A stretch of 64,000 nucleotides of DNA from the NCBI RefSeq assembly GCF_900090245.1, contig NZ_FMDN01000007.1:207656-271655 (forward strand), read 5' to 3'. Under the pieces are notes generated by a model that was not told where the DNA came from, made no database searches, and worked only from the letters and a program-made list of their open reading frames with translations. The stretch is from Micromonospora halophytica. Lineage in GTDB: Bacteria > Actinomycetota > Actinomycetes > Mycobacteriales > Micromonosporaceae. Positions 19,218-27,161 of this stretch are shown piece by piece (position 1 is the stretch's first letter; every line of letters begins with the position of its first letter). The position numbers and the translations under genes were made by a program.

Positions 19218-19487
19218 TCATCGGCGCAGGCCGAGCCGCTCGATGAGCGACCGGTAGCGGTTGATGTCCTTCTTCTGGACGTAGTTGAGCAGCCGACGGC
19301 GACGGCCGACCAGCAGCAGCAGCCCACGGCGGCTGTGGTGGTCGTGCTTGTGCACCTTCAGGTGCTCGGTGAGCTCGGCGATCCGCTTGGTGAGGACCGC
19401 GACCTGCACCTCCGGCGAACCGGTGTCGCCCTCGGCGGTCGCGTACTCCGCGCGGATCTTGGCCTTGGCTTCCTGGTCGAGCGCCAT
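19218..19487 (-). CDS. rpsO: 30S ribosomal protein S15
   Basis: 89 residues, full length. [20 protein letters not shown] is the conserved S15 core that contacts 16S rRNA helices, followed by [21 protein letters not shown] (quoted in part). It assembles early in the 30S platform. The gene has ~190 bp upstream holding a minus-strand TAGTCT box at 19621-19626, a candidate -10 with a weak -35. That would give a ~130-nt leader, where S15 autoregulation is known in other bacteria. Confidence 0.97.
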   Translation of the reverse strand: MALDQEAKAKIRAEYATAEGDTGSPEVQVAVLTKRIAELTEHLKVHKHDHHSRRGLLLLVGRRRRLLNYVQKKDINRYRSLIERLGLRR

Positions 19488-19682
19488 GTTCTCCCTGTTT
19501 CGTGGGTTGTTCGATGATGTCCGTCGGACCGGTCAGGGACCGGGAGACGGACCGGTTCCTCGCACCCGCGGCGTCGTGCAGGCACGCGAGGCCCCACGTC
19601 GGTCAGCCGACGTCCCCGCCAGACTACCAGCCCACGGCGCGAGCACCCGGTCAAGGGCGGCGACGCGGCCGTGGGAGCGTGC

Positions 19683-20612
19683 TCAACCGAGCACCCGGCG
19701 GGTCCGCTCGACGTCCTCGGCGATCTGGGCCAGCAACGGCTCGATCGCGTCGTACTTCCGCTGTTCGCGCAGGTGGGCGACGAAGTCCAGGGCGAGCCGC
19801 TCGCCGTACAGGTCGCCGGAGAAGTCCAGCGCGTACGCCTCGACCCGGCGCTCCCGGCCGGAGAACGTCGGGTTGGTGCCGACCGACACGGCCGCCGCCA
19901 GCGGCTCCGGGTGGCCCCGGCGGATCAGCCGGGCGGCGTACACGCCGTCGGCGGGGACCGCCGTGTACCGGTGGGTCAGCAGGTTGGCGGTGGGGTAACC
20001 CAGCTCACGTCCACGCTGGTCGCCGCGGACCACCACACCCTCGACCCGGTGCGGGCGGCCGAGGGCGGCGGCCGCCGCGGCCACGTCGCCCGCCGCGACG
20101 CAGGCGCGGATGTACGTCGAGGAGAAGACGGTGCCCGCCTCGGCGACCAGCGGCGCCCCCTCCACGGCGAAGCCGAAGGCGCGGCCCAGCCGCTCCAGCA
20201 GGGCCACGTCACCGGCCGCCCGGTGCCCGAAGCGGAAGTTGTCCCCGACCACGACCAGCGTGGCGTGCAGGTGCTCGACCAGGATGTCGTGCACGAACGC
20301 CTCGGCGGGCAGCCGGGAGAACTCCGGGGTGAACGGCACCACGCAGAGCGCGTCGACGCCGAGCGCCTCGATCAGCTCGGCCTTGCGGGCGGGCTCGGTC
20401 AGCACCGCGGGGTGCGAGCCGGGGCGCACCACCTCGGCGGGGTGCGGGTCGAAGGTGACCACCACCGACCGTACGCCCAGCTCCCGGGCCCGGGTCACGG
20501 CGTGCCCGATGGTCGCCTGGTGCCCCTTGTGCACGCCGTCGAAGACGCCGATGGTGACGACCGAGCGCCCCCACCCACCGGGCGCCGCGTCGTACCCCCG
20601 CCACCGCTGCAT
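19683..20612 (-). CDS. ribF: Bifunctional riboflavin kinase / FAD synthetase
   Basis: 309 residues. The N-terminal FMN adenylyltransferase half has GVFDGVHKGHQ (nucleotidyltransferase HxGH-type motif) and VGDNFRFGH. SSTYIRACVAAGD is the ISSTxIR equivalent. The C-terminal half is the riboflavin kinase barrel with GYPTANL and the catalytic-Glu region near RRVEAYALDF. It makes FMN and FAD, the latter being the cofactor of ThyX in this same block. ATG 20612 is preceded by GGAGGAGA. It lies 49 bp after truB. Confidence 0.95.
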   Translation of the reverse strand: MQRWRGYDAAPGGWGRSVVTIGVFDGVHKGHQATIGHAVTRARELGVRSVVVTFDPHPAEVVRPGSHPAVLTEPARKAELIEALGVDALCVVPFTPEFSRLPAEAFVHDILVEHLHATLVVVGDNFRFGHRAAGDVALLERLGRAFGFAVEGAPLVAEAGTVFSSTYIRACVAAGDVAAAAAALGRPHRVEGVVVRGDQRGRELGYPTANLLTHRYTAVPADGVYAARLIRRGHPEPLAAAVSVGTNPTFSGRERRVEAYALDFSGDLYGERLALDFVAHLREQRKYDAIEPLLAQIAEDVERTRRVLG

Positions 20613-20661
20613 GTCTCTCCTCCCCGCCGGCCGACGACCGGCCGGCGACCACCCGTGGCTG

Positions 20662-21546
20662 TCAGGCCGGGGCGAGCACGATCTCCGCGCGGGCCCGGCC
20701 GTCCCGCTCGCTGACGATAGCGATCACGCCGCCGTCGGGTCCGAACACGGCGTACGGTCCGGCGACGCCGGTCGCGTCGAGGGGCCCGCCGTGGGAGAGC
20801 ACCTTCGCCTCGTCGGCGTTGGCGTCCCGGCGCGGGAAGTACCGGTCGGCGGCGGCGTCGAGCGGCAGGTTGACCACGTCGGGCGCGCGCTGTTCCAGCT
20901 CGTTCAGGGTGGCGGCCTCGGTGAGGGTGAAGTTCCCGACCGCGGTGCGGCGCAGCGCGGTGAGGTGCCCGCCCACCCCGAGCGCCAGACCGGCGTCGCG
21001 GGCGAGGGCCCGGATGTACGTCCCGGACGAGCAGGTCACGTCGATGTCGACGTCCACCACGTCCGGGGTGTCCCGGCGGACGGCGAGGACGTCGAGGCGG
21101 GAGATGGTGATCCGGCGGGCGGGCAGTTCGACGCTCTCCCCCTCGCGCACCCGCTTGTACGCCCGCTGACCGTTGACCTTGATGGCGCTGACCGCGCTCG
21201 GCACCTGGTCGATCTCGCCGCGCAGCGCGGCGAACGCCTGACCGACCGCCTCGTCGGTGAGCTGCCCGGCCGGGGTCGTGGCGATCACGTCACCCTCGGC
21301 GTCGTCGGTGACCGTGGCCTGCCCGAGCCGGACCGTCGCCGTGTAGCTCTTGCCGGCGCCGATGACGTACGTGAGCAGCCGCGTCGCGCGGCCCACCCCG
21401 ATCACCAACACGCCGGTGGCCATCGGGTCGAGGGTGCCGCCGTGCCCCACCCGCCGGGTCTTCGCCAACCGGCGGATCCGCGCCACCACGTCGTGCGACG
21501 TCATGCCGCCGGGCTTGTCCACCACGATCAGACCGTCAGTGCTCAC
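20662..21546 (-). CDS. truB: tRNA pseudouridine-55 synthase
   Basis: 294 residues from GTG 21546; a TTG at 21555 is in frame but less likely. KPGGMTSHDVV and the catalytic segment GHGGTLDPMATGVL with Asp40 define TruB, which isomerises U55 in the T-loop of tRNAs. The C-terminal actinobacterial extension is complete. It lies upstream of ribF, as in other actinomycetes. Confidence 0.94.
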   Translation of the reverse strand: MSTDGLIVVDKPGGMTSHDVVARIRRLAKTRRVGHGGTLDPMATGVLVIGVGRATRLLTYVIGAGKSYTATVRLGQATVTDDAEGDVIATTPAGQLTDEAVGQAFAALRGEIDQVPSAVSAIKVNGQRAYKRVREGESVELPARRITISRLDVLAVRRDTPDVVDVDIDVTCSSGTYIRALARDAGLALGVGGHLTALRRTAVGNFTLTEAATLNELEQRAPDVVNLPLDAAADRYFPRRDANADEAKVLSHGGPLDATGVAGPYAVFGPDGGVIAIVSERDGRARAEIVLAPA

Positions 21547-21735
21547 GACCGCCAAGCCTGCCAGACGGGGTCACGCCGGCCACCACCGCACGGGCACAAT
21601 GCGGCGTGCCCCTCCTCGCCCCCCAGGAGCCCGCGTGCCCAACCCGCCTTCCCCCGAGCACCGCGCCCGGGTCGACGTGAGGGCACGGTGGCGCGGGCGG
21701 CTGCCGCGTCGCCGGCACCGCCTGGGCCCGGGTTC

Positions 21736-23052
21736 TCAGCGGACCGCGCCGACCACCACCCATCCGCCGGTGCGCAGCCGCAGCAGCAGGGCGGCCAGCC
21801 GGAGCACGACGAACAGGGTGAGCCCGGCCCAGATGCCGCCGAGCCCGAGGTCCAGCCCGTAGGCGAGCCAGATCGCCGGCAGGAAGCCGCCGAGCGCGGC
21901 CACGATGGTCAGGTTGCGCAGGTAGCGCACGTCCCCCGCGCCGATCAGCACACCGTCGAGGGCGAACACCACTCCCGCGAGGGGCTGCATCGCCACGAAC
22001 CAGGGCCAGGCGACCGTCGCCTGCTCCTGCACCTGCGGGTCGGAGCTGAACCAGGACGGCACGACGCCGGCGCCCGCGGCGATCAGCACCGCGAAGCCGA
22101 CCCCGCAGACGCCGCCGAGCAGCGTGAAGCGACGCGCGAGGGCCCGCGCCCCGGCGGCGTCGCCGGCGCCGAGCGCGGCGCCGATCAGCGCCTGGGCGGC
22201 GATGGCGAGCGCGTCGAGGATCAGGGCGGTGAAGAACCAGAGTTGCAGGGCGATCTGGTGGGCGCCGACGGCGGCGGCACCGAACCGGGCCGCGACCGCG
22301 GTGGCGGAGAGGAAGCTCGCCTGGAACGCGAGGCCCCGGACCAGCAGGTCGCGGCTGAGCACCAACTGCTGGCGGATCAGTCGGGGCCGGGGTCGCAGCG
22401 ACACCCGCTCGCGTACCAGCGCCGCGGCGAAGAGGCCGCCGGAGATGGTCTGGGCGATCGCGTTGGCCACCGCCGAGCCGACCAGGCCGAGCCCGGCCGG
22501 GTAGACCAGCACCGGGCAGAGCAGCGCGGAGAGCAGGTTCGGCGCGAGCACGAAGAGCAGGGGGCGGCGGGTGTCCTGAATGCCGCGCAGCCAGCCGTTG
22601 CCGGCGGCGGCGACCAGCAGGCCGGGGGCGCCGAGCGCCGCGATCCGCAGCCACTGCGCGGCCGCGCCGGCCACGTCGCCCCCACCACCGGCGAGGGTAC
22701 GCGCCAACGCCCCGCCGCCGACCTGCATGCCGAGCGCCACCAGCACGCCGACCGCGAGGGCGAGCCAGGACGCCTGGACGCCCTCGGCCACCGCCGCCGC
22801 CCGGTCGCCGGAGCCGAAGCGCCGGGCCGCCCGGCCGGTGATCCCGTACGCCAGCACGGTGCCGAGCCACGCGGTCAGTGTCATGACGGTGCCGCCGACC
22901 GCGAGCGCGGCGAGCGGCATCCGGCCGAGGTGCCCGACCACGGCCGTGTCGACAAGCACGTAGAGCGGTTCGGCGGCGAGCACGACCAGGGCGGGCAGGG
23001 CGAGGGCGGCGATTCGGCGCGGGGGCGCCGTCGCGGTGGCGGACTGGCTCAT
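21736..23052 (-). CDS. MATE family efflux transporter (DinF type)
   Basis: 438 residues from ATG 23052 with ~12 hydrophobic segments in two similar six-helix halves. The first helix contains EPLYVLVDTAVVGHLG, the characteristic MATE/DinF N-terminal signature. It presumably exports a cationic drug or metabolite by Na+ or H+ antiport; the substrate is unknown. The frame is open 43 codons further upstream but without family similarity. This gene is commonly found between truB and nrnA-region genes in Micromonosporaceae (recalled, not checked). Confidence 0.88.
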   Translation of the reverse strand: MSQSATATAPPRRIAALALPALVVLAAEPLYVLVDTAVVGHLGRMPLAALAVGGTVMTLTAWLGTVLAYGITGRAARRFGSGDRAAAVAEGVQASWLALAVGVLVALGMQVGGGALARTLAGGGGDVAGAAAQWLRIAALGAPGLLVAAAGNGWLRGIQDTRRPLLFVLAPNLLSALLCPVLVYPAGLGLVGSAVANAIAQTISGGLFAAALVRERVSLRPRPRLIRQQLVLSRDLLVRGLAFQASFLSATAVAARFGAAAVGAHQIALQLWFFTALILDALAIAAQALIGAALGAGDAAGARALARRFTLLGGVCGVGFAVLIAAGAGVVPSWFSSDPQVQEQATVAWPWFVAMQPLAGVVFALDGVLIGAGDVRYLRNLTIVAALGGFLPAIWLAYGLDLGLGGIWAGLTLFVVLRLAALLLRLRTGGWVVVGAVR

Positions 23053-23206
23053 CGCCGCCGATCCTGGCACACCCCGGTAAGGCACACAACGCCCAGTTGG
23101 GCTTACATTCGGCTGATGGCGGACGACCTGCGCCCCATCCTCGCGCCGCCGTACCAGTCGGCACCGCAGGGAGTGCGGCACCGGCGCCCGACGGGTGGGG
23201 CCAAGT

Positions 23207-23719
23207 TCAGGCCACGGGAAGGGATTCGCACCAGCGGTCGGCCTGCCGCCGACTGCCCAGTCGCACCACCGGCAGCGCCGGGGCGTGCGCGGCGACCGCC
23301 GCGAGGACCCGTGGGCGGGACCGCCGGGGGTAACGCGGGACGTATCGGAGGAAGTCCAGGTCGAGCCGTTCGGGGCAGCCGTCCGGGAGGTCGGGGCGGT
23401 CGGCGGCGCGGGGATCCCAGCGGCGACGGATGACCCGGGCGAGGCAGAGCGGCCAGGGCGGGTCGACCAGGACGAGCAGGTCGGCGCGGGGCAGTCGGAG
23501 GTCGAGGGTGCCGGCGTAGTTGCCGTCCATCACCCAGTGTTGCCGGGCGGCCAACGCGGCCACCTCGGTCCGGAATTCCGCGGGGGCGGGGGCGATCCAG
23601 CCGGGACGCCAGTAGTGCCGGTCGAGGTGGATCAGCGGAAGGCCGAGCCGGCGGGCGACCACCCGCGCGAGCGTGCTCTTGCCGGCTCCGGAGTTGCCGA
23701 CGATCAGGATCCTGCGCAC
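23207..23719 (-). CDS. Small P-loop kinase (topology-modulation/FlaR-like)
   Basis: 170 residues. Walker A is GNSGAGKST at 8-16. LIHLDRHYWRPGW (~34-46) and VMDGNYAGTLDLRLPRADLLVLVD are hallmarks of the adenylate kinase-like family annotated as DNA topology modulation protein. ARVIRRRWDP follows as the lid region. Members probably phosphorylate a small molecule; none of the sequence tells which. Not in an obvious operon. Confidence 0.8.
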   Translation of the reverse strand: MRRILIVGNSGAGKSTLARVVARRLGLPLIHLDRHYWRPGWIAPAPAEFRTEVAALAARQHWVMDGNYAGTLDLRLPRADLLVLVDPPWPLCLARVIRRRWDPRAADRPDLPDGCPERLDLDFLRYVPRYPRRSRPRVLAAVAAHAPALPVVRLGSRRQADRWCESLPVA

Positions 23720-23921
23720 CGCCCGACCCTACTGCCCGGACAGTCCTGGTATGTGGCGCCGAGGCGCCCGGCCGGGCACGCCGGAGCAGGTGCGGTCAGG
23801 ACGGCCTGCCGGGCCGGGCGAAGGCTGCCGGACGAAGGTGGGCCGAAACAGGGTGGGCCGGGCGAAGGGCGGTGACGTCGTCGACGCGGACGTCGGCGGC
23901 GTCACCGCCGGTCGGCCTGGG

Positions 23922-24011
23922 TCACTGACGGGTGTCCATCGAGGTCTGCAGGGCGCGCCGCATCTGCTCGCGCGCCTCGTCGGTGGTCTCGGTCTTGGGC
24001 TTGCCGGCCAT
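23922..24011 (-). CDS. 29-residue small protein
   Basis: A 30-codon frame, MAGKPKTETTDEAREQMRRA followed by LQTSMDTRQ and a stop. It begins at ATG 24011 with GGAAGGGA about 8 nt upstream on the minus strand. It is charged, likely helical and Cys-free, with no membrane segment. The codon pattern (GC-rich third positions) and the good ribosome-binding site support a real gene. No function is recognised. Confidence 0.55.
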   Translation of the reverse strand: MAGKPKTETTDEAREQMRRALQTSMDTRQ

Positions 24012-24417
24012 GGGAGTGTCCCTTCCAGGGTGCGGACCATCACGCGACGGCCCTACGGGCGGTCCTGCTGAGCGCCGGGTAGCGGTCCGGGGTCACCGGA
24101 GCGGCTCACCTGGCAGCGTGAGCCCGGGTCGATCGACCCTGGGGGGAGGCAGCGCCGGGTGTGGCCCCACCCCCATGACCAGCGCCGAAACGCCGGCCCG
24201 CTCCCAAATTAACGTTCACTTTCCACATGCTGCCCACTCTTCCCGTCATCTGGACACCGGGGATGACCTGCGGCGTGATCGGTATCAGCCGGACGTCGCG
24301 AAGTCCGCGCGCGCCAGCGGCACGCGACGTCGCAGGAACGCGATGGGCCCCCGGGCACCGGTCGTGGGCCGGGACGGTCAGCAGGGGGCGGTCAGGCAGG
24401 AACGGTCGGTGGGGCGG
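24012..24417. other. Gene-free stretch upstream of the small protein gene
   Basis: About 400 bp without a supported gene. It holds a perfect 14-bp palindrome GGGTCGATCGACCC at 24126-24139 and an AT-richer patch AATTAACGTTCACTTTCC near 24207-24224, unlike the surrounding composition. Either could belong to a promoter or operator for the 23922-24011 gene; nothing more can be supported. Confidence 0.4.
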
Positions 24418-24630
24418 TCACCGGGCCAGGAAGTGCCAGCCCAGCCACCACCAGAAACCGAAGACCCCGATCCGCCCCACCGGCACCGGCCCGACCTCGT
24501 ACCGCATCACGTAGGCGCAGACCTCGGCGAGCGACGGCACCCGCGAACCCGGACGGCGGGCCAGCCACTCCAGCACGGCCAGGAGCAGCAGCGCGGTCAG
24601 GAAACCCGCGATGGCGATCGCCCGCATCAT
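24418..24630 (-). CDS. Small membrane protein of unknown function
   Basis: 70 residues: one N-terminal transmembrane helix (AGFLTALLLLAVLEWLARR), a polar middle (SLAEVCAYVMRYEVGPVPVG) and a second, Trp-rich hydrophobic C-terminus FGFWWWLGWHFLAR. The start ATG 24630 overlaps the stop of the upstream membrane-protein gene by 4 bp (ATGA), so the two are probably co-translated and may form a complex. No family is recognised with confidence. Confidence 0.7.
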   Translation of the reverse strand: MMRAIAIAGFLTALLLLAVLEWLARRPGSRVPSLAEVCAYVMRYEVGPVPVGRIGVFGFWWWLGWHFLAR

Positions 24631-25034
24631 CGCCGCACCAGGCCCCAGAAGGCGGCCAGCCAGCCGAACCAGGCGGCGGAGCGCACCAGCTCGTCCTCCA
24701 GGAACGGATCGGCCAGCCGGGAGAAGGTGGGGAACTCGTCGCCGGCCGACAGCGCGAACGTCGCGCCCTCCAGGACACCGAAGACGGCCACCGGCAGCAC
24801 CCACCAGACGGCGCCCCGACCGAGCCGGACCGGGGCGGGACGCCGGGGCACCCGGTTGCCGAGCCCCAGCCAGATCAGGGCGCCACCGGTGCCCAGGGTC
24901 CAGAGGTTGGCCTGCGCCGAGAAGGAGGGCAGCTGCCCACCGACCAGGGAGAGGCAGGCCAGCACCGGCACGGTGACGACCGGACGGTCCCAGGCGCGCG
25001 GCGCCTCGACGGTGAGGTCGCGAGGCTGCTCCAT
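24627..25034 (-). CDS. Four-helix membrane protein of unknown function
   Basis: 135 residues from ATG 25034. About four hydrophobic segments (VVTVPVLACLSLVG, ANLWTLGTGGALIWLGLG, VWWVLPVAVFGVLEGATFAL, SAAWFGWLAAFWGLV) are separated by a charged Arg/Pro loop and DEFPTFSRLADPFLEDE. Translationally coupled to the 70-residue gene downstream. Not recognised; a role at the membrane is all that can be said. Confidence 0.7.
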   Translation of the reverse strand: MEQPRDLTVEAPRAWDRPVVTVPVLACLSLVGGQLPSFSAQANLWTLGTGGALIWLGLGNRVPRRPAPVRLGRGAVWWVLPVAVFGVLEGATFALSAGDEFPTFSRLADPFLEDELVRSAAWFGWLAAFWGLVRR

Positions 25035-25090
25035 CCTCCGATTCTGCCCGCGCCCACCCGGCACGGAAAGGCCGACACCCCCGCGGGAGA

Positions 25091-26149
25091 TCACGAACCG
25101 GTCAGCGCGCCGTCCAGCTCGGCCCGGATCCGGCCGAGCACCTCCTGGGCGCCACCACGCCCGGTGAACCCGGCGGCGAACCGGTGACCGCCACCGCCCA
25201 GCGCGATCGCCACCCGGCTGACGTCGACCGCGCCCTTGCTCCGCATGGAGACCGCCCACTCGTCGACCCCGACCTGCTTGAGCACACAGGCCACGTCGGC
25301 CTCGGCGGTGCACCGGACGGAATCGATCAGGGACTCCAGCACGTACGGCTGCTGCTCGTGCCGGGCCAGATCGTCCAGGGTCGCGTACGTCCAGACCAGC
25401 CCGCGCCCGGCGGCGGCCGCGCGGTCCAGACGGGCCCGACCCAGCACCTCGCCGAAGAGCCGCACCGCGCCGAACGGCCGGGTGTCGAAGACCCGGCGGG
25501 AGATGTCGCCCGGGCGGATGCCGGTGGCGAGCAGCCGGGCGGCGAGCTGGTGCACGGCGGGCGTGGTCGCCTCGAAGCGGAACGACCCGGTGTCGGTGGT
25601 CAGCGCGACGTAGAGACACGTGGCGGTGTCCGCGTCCAGCGGCACGTCGAGCCGGGCCAGCAGTTCCTCGGCGACGACCGAGGTGGCCGCGGCCCGCGGG
25701 TCCACCAGGTGGATGCGCCCGAACCCGGTGTTCGAGGCGTGGTGGTCCAGCACCAGCGCCTCGCCGGCGGTGTCGAGCCGGTCCACCAGCTCACCCAGCC
25801 GGGACTCGCTCGCGGCGTCGAAGCACACCACCAGGTCAGGATCGGGGTACGCCTCGACCGCCGGCACCAGCAGGTCGAGCCCGGGCAGCCAGCGGAACGG
25901 CTCGGGCACCTCCGGCGGGCCGGGAAAGGTTGCCTGGAGCCGTCGTACGCCCGACCGGCGCAGCCCGAGCCCGAAGCCGAGCATGCTGCCCAGCGCGTCG
26001 CCGTCGGGGTTGACGTGACAGATCAGCAGTACCCGGGCGTCGGCCGGCAGCCGGCGTACCGCCGCGACCGCGGCGGCCCAGTCGTCCTCGGTCGGGCCGG
26101 TGGACGCCGACCCGGAGAGCAGGCCGCCGGCCGCGCCCGGGGCGGTCAC
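25091..26149 (-). CDS. nrnA: Bifunctional oligoribonuclease / PAP phosphatase
   Basis: 352 residues of the DHH/DHHA1 phosphoesterase family. ICHVNPDGDALGSM is DHH motif I, VCFDAASESRLG motif II, LVLDHHASNTGFG motif III with the DHH triad, and GGGGHRFAAGF near the C-terminus is the DHHA1 substrate loop. NrnA degrades 2-5-mer RNA to mononucleotides and hydrolyses pAp, completing the decay begun by RNase J and PNPase. GTG 26149 overlaps the rbfA stop by 4 bp (GTGA), so the pair is translationally coupled. Confidence 0.94.
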   Translation of the reverse strand: MTAPGAAGGLLSGSASTGPTEDDWAAAVAAVRRLPADARVLLICHVNPDGDALGSMLGFGLGLRRSGVRRLQATFPGPPEVPEPFRWLPGLDLLVPAVEAYPDPDLVVCFDAASESRLGELVDRLDTAGEALVLDHHASNTGFGRIHLVDPRAAATSVVAEELLARLDVPLDADTATCLYVALTTDTGSFRFEATTPAVHQLAARLLATGIRPGDISRRVFDTRPFGAVRLFGEVLGRARLDRAAAAGRGLVWTYATLDDLARHEQQPYVLESLIDSVRCTAEADVACVLKQVGVDEWAVSMRSKGAVDVSRVAIALGGGGHRFAAGFTGRGGAQEVLGRIRAELDGALTGS

Positions 26150-26628
26150 CGCCGGTCCGAGGCGGGCGGGGTGTCCTCGTCGTCGGAGTCGAGGTCGCCC
26201 TCGTCGGAGTCCTCGTCGACCCGGTACGGCTGGGCCTCACCGGCGTACCGGGCGTTGGCGGCCAGCCGCTGCACCTCGGCGTCGGCGTGGCGGGCCTGGG
26301 CGAGCAGGTCGTCGATGTGCTTGACCTGGTCCTGCACGTCGTCGAGGACGAAGGTCAGGGTCGGCGAGTGCCGCAGCCCGAGCGCCTTGCCGACGGTGCT
26401 GCGCAGCATGCCCTTGGCGCTCTCCAGCGCGGCGGCGGTGCTGGCCTGGGCGGCCGCGTCACCGAGCACGGTGTAGAAGACCGTGGCGTCCCGCAGGTCG
26501 GCGGTGATCCGGGCGTCGGTGATGGTGATCATCCCGAGCCGGGGGTCCTTGATCTGGCTCCGCACCACCGACGCGACCAGTTCACGGATGCGCTCCGCGT
26601 GCCGGCGTACCTTGGCCGGATCCGTCAT
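26146..26628 (-). CDS. rbfA: Ribosome-binding factor A
   Basis: 160 residues from ATG 26628; GGAGG lies 8 nt upstream. The single KH-like domain shows RVRRHAERIRELVAS-type helix 1, then ITDARITADLRDATVFYTVLG, and ends LTFVLDDVQDQVKHIDDLL. A highly acidic tail (DEDSDEGDLDSDDED) closes the protein. RbfA acts in late 16S rRNA 5'-end maturation and cold adaptation. It is downstream of infB and the DUF503 gene, as in most actinomycetes. Confidence 0.94.
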   Translation of the reverse strand: MTDPAKVRRHAERIRELVASVVRSQIKDPRLGMITITDARITADLRDATVFYTVLGDAAAQASTAAALESAKGMLRSTVGKALGLRHSPTLTFVLDDVQDQVKHIDDLLAQARHADAEVQRLAANARYAGEAQPYRVDEDSDEGDLDSDDEDTPPASDRR

Positions 26629-26779
26629 CTCCCCCACCTCCAGGGCATCCTGCTCCCGGCCGGCACGACGGCGCGGGGCACCGCCGGGACCGACCGCCCA
26701 ACACCTCGAACACTACCCGCGCGCCCGCTGCCGTCGCGCGCCGCCGCCGCTGGCGACGGCCACCGGCGGGACGGTGGCG

Positions 26780-27085
26780 TCACTCGTCCTCGCCGTGCAG
26801 CCGGCGGCGCACCGACAGCAGCTCGGCCTCGGGTCGGCCGGCCACCAGGCGCTCGCAGGAGTCCAGCACCTCGCGGACGTGCGACGCCTCGGCGGCCACC
26901 ACGGCCACCCCGATCTGGGCCCGACCGTGCAGGTCGAGCGCTCCCACCTCGGCGGCCGACACCTCGAAGCGGCGCAGCGCCGCCACGATCGGCCGTACGT
27001 ATGATCTCTTGGCCTTGAGCGACCGGGAGTCGCCCGGCAGCAGCAGGTCGAAGACTGCGGTTCCGGTGAACATCGCCCCGGACAT
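26780..27085 (-). CDS. DUF503 (YlxP-like) protein
   Basis: 101 residues from ATG 27085, with GGGGG 7-8 nt upstream; GTG 27094 and ATG 27073 are alternatives. FDLLLPGDSRSLKAKRSYVRPI is the family signature (quoted here in part), followed by a ferredoxin-like alpha/beta fold. YlxP homologues are encoded next to infB and rbfA in many Gram-positive bacteria and are suspected ribosome-assembly helpers. Its place between infB and rbfA fits that role. Confidence 0.88.
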   Translation of the reverse strand: MSGAMFTGTAVFDLLLPGDSRSLKAKRSYVRPIVAALRRFEVSAAEVGALDLHGRAQIGVAVVAAEASHVREVLDSCERLVAGRPEAELLSVRRRLHGEDE

Positions 27086-27103
27086 TACGGTCACCCCCAG
27101 ACA

Positions 27104-27145
27104 TGATCAAGGGGTTTACGCCGTTCGGCGTAAACCCCTTGATCA
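27104..27145 (-). terminator. Very strong hairpin after infB
   Basis: A perfect 20-bp stem (27104-27123 with 27126-27145; TGATCAAGGGGTTTACGCCG) has only two unpaired bases at the tip. It sits 16 bp after the infB stop. It is more AT-rich than its surroundings and nearly a perfect palindrome, so it may be a dispersed mobile-type repeat serving as terminator. Confidence 0.75.
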
Positions 27146-27161
27146 CCGTGTCAGCACCGGA

